The notes: generated by a model from the letters alone, not told the origin. A stretch of 11,277 nt of DNA from Podila epigama (GCA_015679605.1 JAAAVE010000987.1:1-11277); one strand, 5' to 3'; positions 1 through 8,985 are shown, numbered from the stretch's first letter. Translations and numbers: made by a program.

Positions 1-1888
<1,888 letters not shown>

Positions 1889-2204
1889 GGTTAATCCACG
1901 GGGGGTAATGCGGATGGAGAAAGATGGATTTGATTCTTTTGATGGAAGCCAGATCCTTTCAGCGGAATAGCAGTAGAATATGCGATCCTCTGAATACAAT
2001 TGCATCACTCAGATCACATGATAATATATGCTATCGTTCAAAATTTGGTGGCGCGTTGATACCCCCTTGTGAAATGTGGGGGGCAGAAGTGAGTTTCTCT
2101 CACTCCTTTTGAAGGAACGCTTCTTTCTTCATCTTTTTCACTTTACTCTTCCCCAAAACTCATTCCACAAAAGGATAACAAGAAATCACCAAAACAAAAA
2201 AAAG
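1889..2204. promoter_or_regulatory. Divergent promoter and 5' leaders of ATP2 and BFR1
   Basis: Only 316 bp separate the two start codons, so both promoters and both 5' leaders must fit here unless the transcripts overlap. The BFR1 side, from about 2095, is pyrimidine-rich and then A-rich just before the ATG, as in many fungal leaders. The ATP2 side reads TTAACC before its ATG and also has a pyrimidine-rich leader. An A/T-rich core (ATAATATATG, about 2020-2030) is the only TATA-like run. CCCCC at 2062-2066 and GGGGGG at 2078-2083 can pair as a small hairpin. No CCAAT box was seen. Transcription starts cannot be placed from the sequence. Confidence 0.55.
2162..2181 (+). repeat. 20-bp exact direct repeat, copy 1 (BFR1 leader)
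   Basis: The 20 bases starting ATTCCACAAAAGG and ending ATAACAA lie 23 bases before the BFR1 ATG and recur exactly at 5352-5371 in the same orientation. The sequence is not a homopolymer, and an exact 20-mer match by chance within 11 kb is very unlikely. The copy contains GGATAA, a GATA-factor-like core. Its role is unknown. Confidence 0.8.
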
Positions 2205-4194
2205 ATGTCCATCACAGAAACACCAGCACGTACTTCACCTTCACCATCAAGGGCCGTGAAGACTACAACCACCGCCACTACTACTACCAAGAAGTCAGTC
2301 AAGCCAACGCGGGTCTATGTCAAAAAACCTGTCCTGGAGGACAAGAACAAGGCCGTCGAAGAAATCGATGCTGCTATCGATGAGATTCGGCCTCGTCTGG
2401 TAAGGAACCATATTTGTTTTTCGCTATGTCTCGATAGCTCGGAATAATTTAGATGAGCAAGTTATTGCACTCGAATCGTACATCGCCTCTTTCTCAGCAG
2501 TCTCATGTACATTCACTGTATAGGCCGCTGTTCGGGAAGCCATTTCGGCTCTGAACCAAAAACCGGAAGCAGACTCACAAGCTGTCCTTCGCAAGCGTCT
2601 CAACGAATTGCGAGATCAGCAATCAGAAAACAAGAAGGCCAAACAGGTCAAAATTGAAAAGCTCAACACCTTGAACAACAACTTGAAGAAAAAGATTGCA
2701 GACCTCAAGGCACTCCAGGACAAACTACCCTTCAAAACCTTGGAAGTTGTCGATGCACAGATCAGGTTGGTTTGTGTGATCAAAGTCCTTTTTTCTTTCA
2801 TTTAGGAACAGAATGTTGGTCATCTTTCACCCCCCCTCTCCCCACTCCCTCCTTGACGCCCCCTTTTTCTGACATACTCTTTACATACTCCGTGGGTTGG
2901 CTCTGAACAGTAAACTTGAGAAACAGGTCGAAAAGGGGTCATTGAAGCTTGTTGAGGAGAAAAAAATCCTTGCCGAGATTTCTGTCCTCAAAAAATCCAA
3001 GAAGTCCGTCGAGCTTGCCCAAGCTCAGCAGATCGCCATCGACGCCGACAAGGCCGAGATTGCCATCATCAAAGAGGCCATCGATGACCCGGTGGCACGC
3101 GAACTCAGTGCTGAGTATAACAAGGTCCAGGCAGCCTTGGACGAAATCAACAAGACCAAGGATGAAGCCTGGAAAAAGCGAAATGAGCTCTTTGATGAGC
3201 GAACACGCCTCCAGCGTGAACTCGATGCCGAATTCCAGCGCAAGAAAGCCGTCAACGACGAGTACTTTGCCGCTGTCCGCGAGCACAACAAGTTCTTGCA
3301 AGAAGAGCAAACCCGCCGACGTGAAGAGATCCAGCAACGCAAGCAGCAGGAGCTGGAGGAGAAACGCCTTGCGATTGCAAAAGAGGAGCGCGAGTTGGCC
3401 GAGATCCCAGCATTTGAAGCAGAGATCAATACTTGCGACAGTGTCTACAAGTATCTCGTTTTGTTCAGTAATGACCAAAAGCGCATTATGGAAGCCAACA
3501 CCAACACCTCTGCCTCGGCCATCAGTGCCACCACAAGTGGAGCAACGAACGTTCGTCAGGCAGACACCACAACCAATGTTCCCAAGGGTGTCATGCTGAC
3601 TAAAAAGTCGGAAAAGGTAGAGGATGTCTACCATGTTGGAGCAAAGTCCAAAAAGGTCAAATGCCCCAAAGAAAAGAAGAACGAGGCCAATTCTTTCAAG
3701 CTTCCGTTGGCTGTATTGGAACAATTGGTAGGTCATATGAACTGTATATGCTGTATATGACAATCAGTTATGATGACGGTACTTCAGGGGATGGATTCCT
3801 AATGGCATTCTCTGGTCGCAAAATCTTCCTTCTCGTTTAGCTTGAGCTCAAGATTGTGGTCCCAACATCTACTGCAGAGCTTGAAAAGACTTTGAACGCA
3901 CTTGCCGAGAAGCGTGACAACTACCGGGCGAACCAAGCCAAGGTGACAGCAGAAAACAAGCGCAAGGCCGAGGAGCGAATCGCCAAATTGACTCTTGCTG
4001 ACCTCGAGTCCAATGATGCTATTGTTCAAAAGACTGAGATCGCGAGGGAACTCAAAGCAGCTGCATGTAAGTTTTCATGGGCCCTGCCATTTCCCATTGA
4101 TACTCGAATCTTATTGTATCGCCTCCACTGAACCTACCAAATATTTTCTATCCTGCACTCTCTTCATTCTCTTTACTTTCGCCGACGTATAGAA
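2205..4194 (+). CDS. BFR1: BFR1-like polysome/mRNP-associated coiled-coil protein
   Basis: This is a homologue of yeast Bfr1, an ER- and polysome-associated mRNP component first found as a suppressor of brefeldin A sensitivity. Exons are 2205-2399, 2524-2765, 2911-3727, 3841-4066 and a two-base remnant 4193-4194. All four introns (124, 145, 113 and 126 nt) are GT-AG, and the frame holds across every junction. The product is 493 aa, close to the yeast length of about 470. It starts MSITETPARTSPSPS with a Thr-rich basic N-terminus. From residue 50 to about 340 it is K/E/Q/R-rich and predicted helical or coiled coil, including the family block KLEKQVEKGSLKLVEEKK at 147-164. A Ser/Thr/Asn-rich linker (342-371) and a basic patch (377-403) lead to a second helical block (about 405-493) with FKLPLAVLEQL. 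The start follows an A-rich leader. Intron 2 has a weaker donor, GTTGGT. The stop appears split by intron 4. Confidence 0.9.
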
Positions 4195-4261
4195 TTCCGA
4201 CTCGAATTTTTTTTTTTTGAAAAAGTGAACCACAATGGCATTTCTCTAGTAAATGGATAGT

Positions 4262-4283
4262 TTTATTCTAGGATACGAATAAA
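4262..4283. terminator. Facing poly(A) signals between convergent BFR1 and CCDC124-like genes
   Basis: The two stop codons lie 117 bp apart. AATAAA on the plus strand at 4278-4283 could serve BFR1. TTTATT at 4262-4267 is AATAAA on the minus strand and could serve the CCDC124-like gene. Each signal lies near the end of the opposite gene, so the 3' UTRs should overlap tail to tail. A T13 tract at 4207-4219 follows the BFR1 stop. The motif matches are exact, but their use is inferred. Confidence 0.5.
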
Positions 4284-4311
4284 CCTCAAAAAAAGACAAA
4301 GAAAATAACGC

Positions 4312-5153
4312 TTACACCTTCAAACGGTTGGCAATCTCAGCCTTGCGAGCCTCGATATGAGCACGCTCCTCGGCCTTGTTCGCATCAAAAGCGATGACGT
4401 TGGCCTGGTTGAAAGGATTCTCGGGTGACTTTTGGAATTGCTTGTACAACATATCCTGCATCTGGTTCTGTCGCAGACCTGGGTGTTCCTTCTTCAGAAT
4501 GGGCATCTCACGTTCGACATAGGCTGCAAATGCCGCCTTGAAGCGACGCTCTGGATGACGATCCACGTCCTTGCCCTTGCCAGTAGTGATTGCAGACGAG
4601 CCAGGGCCGCCAGAGGAACCAGTCAAGGACAACAGATCCAAAGCGTCGTCGATGTTGGAAGCCGAGAACTCTTCCACAACCTTTTTCTCGGCAGTAAAAG
4701 CATCATTCTTGGTAGCCTTCTTGACAGCCTTCTTCTCCTCACCCTTGATAGGCTTCAATGGCTTGCTCTTCAATGACTTTTCTTCCTCCTCAAGTGCCTT
4801 GGCAGCCTCACGCTTCTTTGCAAGCTGCTCCTGACGCTTTTGTTCGTCAGCCTCCTTCTTGTTGGTTTTGGAGCCCTTTGACCAATCTGCTGCCTCGGCG
4901 GCCTCCTGCTCTGCGGCCTTTTTGGCATTCTTTGCGTTTTGGGATGCTGCCTTGCGCTCGTTGGCAGCGGCGACTGTTCATTCAGTTTGTTGTGGTAACA
5001 GATCAGAACAACATTGAAAAAAAATCAGGACCAAAAAAAAATGTATATATTTTTGTTATTATTTTTACCTTGTGTACCACAATGTCATTTCTTGTCAAGC
5101 ACCATTTGATGGACCCTAATCTTACCCTTGCTGTTTTCTTTACGAGGAGCCAT
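4312..5153 (-). CDS. CCDC124/Lso2/Oxs1-family ribosome-associated protein
   Basis: This is a homologue of animal CCDC124 and fungal Lso2/Oxs1. Family members bind the ribosome and act in hibernation and in recovery of translation after stress. Exon 1 is 5153-5126 (MAPRKENSK plus one base) and exon 2 is 4973-4312. The intron 5125-4974 has a GTAAG donor and a CAG acceptor, and the split codon gives Val10. The product is 229 aa. Residues 1-80 are highly charged (Lys, Ala, Glu) and helical, with Trp40 in the conserved early W position. A low-complexity Gly/Ser linker sits near 127-141. The C-terminal family domain carries RHPERR at 148-153 and SPENPFNQ at 192-199. About 30 residues (FDANKAEE... 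to RLKV) extend past the point where the animal protein ends. The neighbouring convergent gene, BFR1, also belongs to polysome biology. The ATG stands in CCAATGG context. Confidence 0.92.
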
Positions 5154-5240
5154 TGGTAAAAGTGATTATTCTGAGAGTTTCGAATTCATTCAAACGAAGC
5201 CCTTTTTTCTATAGCCTTACTCAACATGGTTGTTGTTTTT

Positions 5241-5494
5241 TTAGGATGTTGTGTACGTAAAATAAAAAATAAAAATAAAAATAAGCACACTAAGACAACC
5301 AGGCGGGAATTGGCTCCGCAACCGGACACGCCCAGGTCCCCTTTGCCCAAGATTCCACAAAAGGATAACAATCAGTGCTATAGAAATCGTAGTGACAATC
5401 AAACAGATTGGTATAATAATCAGAGCAAGAAACATCTCGAGTAAGGCAGGTCCAAAACCATCTGTGGTTTTTATTTCATTGTTCAAGATGTCTG
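5241..5494 (-). CDS. Doubtful small membrane-protein ORF or exon
   Basis: A minus-strand frame is open from a splice-acceptor-like site (pyrimidine-rich, ending TTTTTAG at 5495, or CAG at 5492) to TAA at 5241-5243. It reads DILNNEIKTTDGFGPALLEMF, then a strongly hydrophobic stretch (LALIIIPICLIVTTISIALIV) and a basic tail. In the 33 codons at 5450-5352, T sits at second position in 21 and at first position in only 7, which is the bias of real membrane coding rather than plain T-richness. Against it: the only in-frame ATG is at 5435-5433 (64 aa), no convincing upstream exon or donor was found, and the 3' third is a (TAAAAA)n-like simple repeat on the plus strand. No family is recognised. Confidence 0.25.
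5259..5284. repeat. A-rich simple repeat, (TAAAAA)n-like
   Basis: Plus-strand A runs are interrupted by single T at spacings of five or six bases. It lies upstream of the CCDC124-like gene and overlaps the doubtful minus-strand ORF, where it forces an Ile/Phe run. It is probably simple low-complexity sequence. Confidence 0.7.
5352..5371 (+). repeat. 20-bp exact direct repeat, copy 2
   Basis: This is identical over 20 bases to 2162-2181 in the BFR1 leader, in the same orientation, about 3.2 kb away and about 200 bp upstream of the CCDC124-like start codon. The bases before it (CCCAAG versus CCCCAAAACTC) are loosely alike and those after it differ. Read on the minus strand it lies inside the doubtful membrane ORF. 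Confidence 0.8.
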
Positions 5495-5552
5495 CTAAAA
5501 AGACAAAAATAATATATGCAGAGAGAAAACAGGATAGAAAGAAGCACGGCAA

Positions 5553-6840
5553 TCATAACGACAACAAGGGCTCGCAACATCAGGACTGTGTGATCATGTC
5601 GTGTGCCAGTTGTTCATAGTCAGAGACTGTGCGAGAGTAACTCTGACCAAGTATCAACATCGTTAGTAGATCTCATTTTCTTTCTGAAACAGAGCCGTTG
5701 GATATGCCCGTCTGTCTCCTTCCATTGGATGTTTAGCTTCCCCCCTGGTTTCTACTCCACAATTCTTCTCTTCGGCATTCAGCTTCTAGTGCTCTTTAAG
5801 CTGCACAATAGCGGCAACAATTTGCAATGTTACTAGTATCGCGGCTGCTCGCCGTGGGCGCGATGGAACTTGTACGAGGAAGAGAAAAATATTTAGGAAG
5901 AGGAACAACACAAATGAATAGGGGAAACAATGAGGTGTTTCTGAGGGTTTTGGGGTCCGTGATCACGACTGTGTTGAAAGAATGGAGGAAAATCGAGAAA
6001 TGAAGGAATTTTCAGTTATCGTCTTCCAAATTGCAATCTTTGAGGCGATGTAGATCCATCGGGAGTGGTGATGAAGATGTGTCGATGGTATTCCTGGTCT
6101 AATCAGACTTCAATCTACATCGCGCATATCTGTTTTTTTTTCACGTACATGCTGTGCAACGCAATATTTTGGGCGCATTTTTTATTGCAAAGCCACCAAC
6201 TGAATACTACATATTCATTCGTCTGAAATGCCATTGTCTTAAAAGTGCTGGCCCATGCTCTACTACTCAAATTCCTTATCGAAATGTCGTGTTCACAGAC
6301 AGGCGTTTTCTGCATTTTCGTTAAACTAAAAAAAATAACCTCTACATGACTGTAAGGGAAACCCTTTCAAGAATACGAATCCGATAACTGAGCGTTTTGC
6401 ATTGCAAAAAGTGAATAGCTAGTCAAAAAAGAAGAGAGGCCCAACATAGATGGTCAAGCCTCTCGCAAAAGACTAGCTCTGAAAACACTTTGCATGCAAA
6501 GTTGCGAACACAGGTTTCTTTATCTTTGCTCAACTTATACACATGCATGAAAATGGTATTCAAACATGTACCTGAGGAGCAGTGAGTTGTTGGAGGTGGG
6601 AGGGGCGTAGGAAGAAAAGAAACAAGGAATGGAGGGACACAATTGGCTGAACAATCAAAGTAAGGGATAATAATGACATTTATTGATTTAGTAGCTCCGA
6701 TGGTTTTGTGTTGTCATGGGTCAATGGAATGGGGACGAAAAGGTGTCAAGGAATGCAAATGTCAAAAAACTGTGAGCATGTCTTGATTTGTGCAAACTGA
6801 GAAATTGAAAATACTCTTAAGGGCTAGCAGAAGCCCACAA
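5553..6840. other. Intergenic spacer upstream of RPL18, no convincing gene
   Basis: None of the six frames gives a protein I recognise, and every ORF is short, without codon bias or a family motif. The spacer holds a GC-rich hairpin (ATCGCG 5839-5844 with CGCGAT 5859-5864) and the nested inverted repeat 6394-6504 listed separately. Its right part should carry the RPL18 promoter: ATTGG (reverse CCAAT) occurs near 6642, and GGGCT/AGCCC near 6819-6837 can form a short hairpin. Confidence 0.6.
6394..6504. repeat. Nested inverted repeat, foldback element of about 110 bp
   Basis: AGCTAGTC (6417-6424) pairs exactly with GACTAGCT (6471-6478). Inside that, GAGAGGC (6434-6440) pairs exactly with GCCTCTC (6458-6464) around a 17-nt loop. 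Outside, TTTTGCATTGCAAAAAGTG on the left resembles the reverse complement of the right flank (CTTTGCATGCAAAGTG), with gaps. The right flank also contains a perfect 16-bp palindrome, ACTTTGCATGCAAAGT (6487-6502). It could be a decayed foldback or MITE-like element, a structured RNA, or a paired binding site. No clear target-site duplication was seen. Confidence 0.6.
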
Positions 6841-6902
6841 CGTTTTATTCGTATGCGACTCGCTCTGCAAATCGAATCCTCCTCTCCAACCACTTTTTGA
6901 AA
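6841..6902 (+). promoter_or_regulatory. Presumed RPL18 5' leader
   Basis: The 60 bases before the proposed RPL18 ATG are C/T-rich (CTCGCTCTGC, then CCTCCTCTCC), as in leaders of highly expressed ribosomal protein genes, and end TTTTTGAAA before ATG. No TATA box was seen. The transcription start is unknown. Confidence 0.4.
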
Positions 6903-8567
6903 ATGGTATGCATCGAATCAGACGGTGCATCGCAGTCACAACCAGGCGGAATTTTTACATGGACGCAGCACAGCGAGGCGCTTGGAAGGCATTGGGAGGG
7001 AGGGTCGGAGTGCGAGGAAAAAAAAATTCTTGCAGTCAGTGCAGTGCAAGCATCCATGGATGCACTACCAAGGATACAACATGGTCATCCTCAATATCCA
7101 TCCATCGATCCAACATCACCGTATCGTTATCCAAGGTAACATCTAGGATGGACCACTATGCTCCATCCTAGACGTTACCTTAGATAAAGATGAGTGAAGT
7201 CTTGTTCTTGACATGGAGAGACCATCGGCATTTTGAACAGCATCTCATTCAATTGAAGGGCATCACGCCAACCCATTTCTCTGAACAATGAACGAACGGA
7301 ACTATGATTCGACATCACTCGACCATCAACAGAGCGAGTCGTGAGGAGGATGCAAGCAGTCAAGGATGTTAACGAAAACAAGGCATCAAATCAGCTTGGG
7401 AATCAACCCACTCACAATTTATCACTCTTTGTGGCTACCTTTCACTTAATATAGGGTATTGACATCAAGAAGCACCACGTTCGCAACAAGAACCGTACGG
7501 CTCCCAAGTCCGAGGATGTCTACCTGTTGTTGCTTGTCAAGGTATGGAGACGGATAACACTTTCCCCAGGCGACCAAACCAAGGAAAACACATGGATCAG
7601 GAAGTGTCTTGTGCGAAGGGACAGAATCGGCACAAAAACCAACTCTTTCTGCAGTCCTGAGTGTCGACTTTTTTTTTATTCTGCGGCGGTTCAGGACAGG
7701 AAGGCACAAGCGTATTAGCCGGCTAACTTGGATTTGAACTTGGCTGGCCTAAAGCTATCGTATATGTAGAGCATCCTGCTGTAGAGGGCGTCTGTTTTCC
7801 ACTTTTTTGTGCCGAACAGGGCAGGAAAACTTTTTTTTTTTTGCTACTCATTAATATGAGCAAAGTGATCAGGATGAGATGGTTTGGTCGATCGATGGAC
7901 AATGGAAGACTCGATCATCAGCAAAGTTTTTGAAGGACAGACACAAAGGAAAAAAAAGGCGATCTAGAGTGTGTCTTTGGATGGCCCTCTGGTTCAGAAC
8001 CTGGCAAGGAAAGGCATTATCATAATCCTGGAAAGGAACCACTCACAACCATATTTTCTCTTTTTTTTTCTTCTTCCACCATGACAACAACAATAACGAA
8101 AACAGCTCTACAGATTCCTTGCCCGCCGCACGGACTCTGCCTTCAACAAGGTCATCCTCAAGCGCCTCTTTATGTCGCGTGTCAACCGTCCCCCCATGTC
8201 GGTCTCTCGCATTGCCCGCAACTTGGCTGGTAAGGAGGGCAAGACCGCTGTCGTTGTTGGCACCGTCACTGACGACAACCGCCTCCTCGAGGTCCCCAAG
8301 CTCTCGATTGCTTGCCTCCGCATCACCAAGACTGCCAAGGCTCGCGTCTTGAAGGCCGGCGGTGAGGTCATCACCTTTGACCAGCTCGCTCTCCGTGCCC
8401 CCACCGGTGCCAACACCGTCCTCCTCCGCGGTAAGAAGAACACCCGTGAGGCCGTCAAGCACTTTGGCATGGGTCCCGGCAAGCACGCCAAGCCCTACGT
8501 CCAGTCCAAGGGCCGCAAGTTCGAGAAGGCTCGTGGTCGCCGTGCCTCCCGTGGCTTCAAGGCTTAA
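6903..8567 (+). CDS. RPL18: 60S ribosomal protein eL18
   Basis: This is a structural protein of the large cytosolic ribosomal subunit. Exons are proposed at 6903-6905 (ATG only), 7455-7541 and 8106-8567. Exon 2 reads [20 protein letters not shown], then DVYLLLLVK. Exon 3 continues [20 protein letters not shown] and includes [48 protein letters not shown] and the basic tail [17 protein letters not shown]. The total is 183 aa, near the 186 of yeast and with no gap at the exon 2/3 junction. Exon 2 must be preceded by Met alone, so exon 1 must end in ATG followed by a GT donor. ATG|GTATGC at 6903 fits best: it has a good donor and a pyrimidine-rich leader. ATG|GTCATC at 7081 is a weaker alternative. 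Nearly all codons in exon 3 end in C or G, the strongest bias in the window. Exons 2 and 3 are certain and exon 1 is inferred. Confidence 0.93.
6906..7454 (+). other. RPL18 intron 1 (549 nt)
   Basis: The donor is GTATGC and the acceptor AATATAG precedes the Gly2 codon. The intron is unusually rich in palindromes: GCATCCATGGATGC (7050-7063, perfect, 14 bp) and the large hairpin 7127-7187. Many CATCC/GGATG copies lie between 7050 and 7170. No convincing C/D or H/ACA snoRNA was found by eye. An exact CAGTCACA (HomolD-box sequence) lies at 6933-6940. The short ORFs show no recognisable protein. Confidence 0.7.
7127..7187. repeat. 26-bp-arm hairpin in RPL18 intron 1
   Basis: The arms 7127-7152 and 7162-7187 are inverted copies with 24 of 26 positions matching around a 9-nt loop (7153-7161). 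The arm core is AAGGTAAC, one changed base, then TCTAGGATGGA. In plus-strand RNA the two differences are C-A and A-C mismatches. In minus-strand RNA both become U-G or G-U wobble pairs, giving an unbroken 26-bp stem. Either a tiny foldback repeat or a functional RNA hairpin is possible. No target-site duplication was evident. Confidence 0.8.
7542..8105 (+). other. RPL18 intron 2 (564 nt)
   Basis: The donor GTATGG follows LLLLVK and the acceptor AAAACAG precedes LYRFLARR, with no residue missing against the family. A pyrimidine-rich tract (8052-8079) precedes the acceptor. The intron contains a perfect 12-bp palindrome, TTAGCCGGCTAA (7715-7726), T tracts near 7670 and 7830, and a short hairpin from CTCAT/ATGAG near 7847. 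No coding content or clear RNA gene was seen. Confidence 0.8.
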
Positions 8568-8985
8568 ATTACTCATTTTTTTGTTACCCTCAGATAATGA
8601 TAATTTTAAAGCCCATCTCTGTGGACGAACGATTTCAACAAACAATGAACCCAAAGAAGCAAAATATGGTCCCAACCTTGATGAAAAGGATGAAAGGTTG
8701 TCAGGAAGGAATTGATTTTTTTTTTTTTTTTTTTTTTATTAATGGTACTATCTTCTCTGGAGGTCGGAAAATATGTACAAGAAAAAAGTTTGGGAAACTA
8801 ATTCTCCTTTGAGAAGGATGGTACCATGGATATTGAATACGTAGGGGACGACAGATAAAAGGATACTATCAACATGAGGAAAAGACTGAACACTGAACAA
8901 AAAAAAGAAGAAAAGACAAGAAGAGAAAAAAGGACAACGAAAAAGACTTGGAAGGACGAAGACAGAAGACAAAAAAAATTCTACT
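8568..8985. other. Convergent 3' spacer between RPL18 and the oxygenase gene
   Basis: This spacer must hold both 3' UTRs. No exact AATAAA is seen on the plus strand after RPL18. A T22 tract occupies 8716-8737. Its right end gives AATAAA on the minus strand (8740-8735), about 245 nt past the oxygenase stop, which could be that gene's poly(A) signal. From 8875 to 8980 the plus strand is almost all purine, so the oxygenase 3' UTR would be C/U-rich. No gene was seen. Confidence 0.55.
8716..8737. repeat. T22 homopolymer tract
   Basis: Twenty-two consecutive T residues on the plus strand follow ATTGA and are followed by ATTAATGG. This is a simple repeat and is likely to vary in length between reads and strains. 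Confidence 0.9.

Noticed and set aside
2074-2112. 13-codon upstream ORF before BFR1
   Set aside because: The ATG at 2074 may lie upstream of the transcription start, and nothing shows it is in the mRNA.
2939-3763. 274-codon minus-strand ORF opposite BFR1 exon 3
   Set aside because: Leu/Phe-rich mirror of Lys/Glu codons. The plus frame is the conserved coiled-coil protein with matching introns.
6115-6315. 66-codon minus-strand ORF in the RPL18 upstream spacer
   Set aside because: Short, no codon bias, no motif, no splice partners; at the length expected by chance in A/T-rich DNA.
5295-6949. 12-mer ACAACCAGGCGG shared by 5295-5306 and 6938-6949
   Set aside because: A few shared 12-mers are expected by chance in 11 kb, unlike the 20-mer repeat.
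8043-8675. 210-codon minus-strand ORF opposite RPL18 exon 3
   Set aside because: Antisense of the biased RPL18 exon, spanning its intron and 3' UTR, with no recognisable domain.
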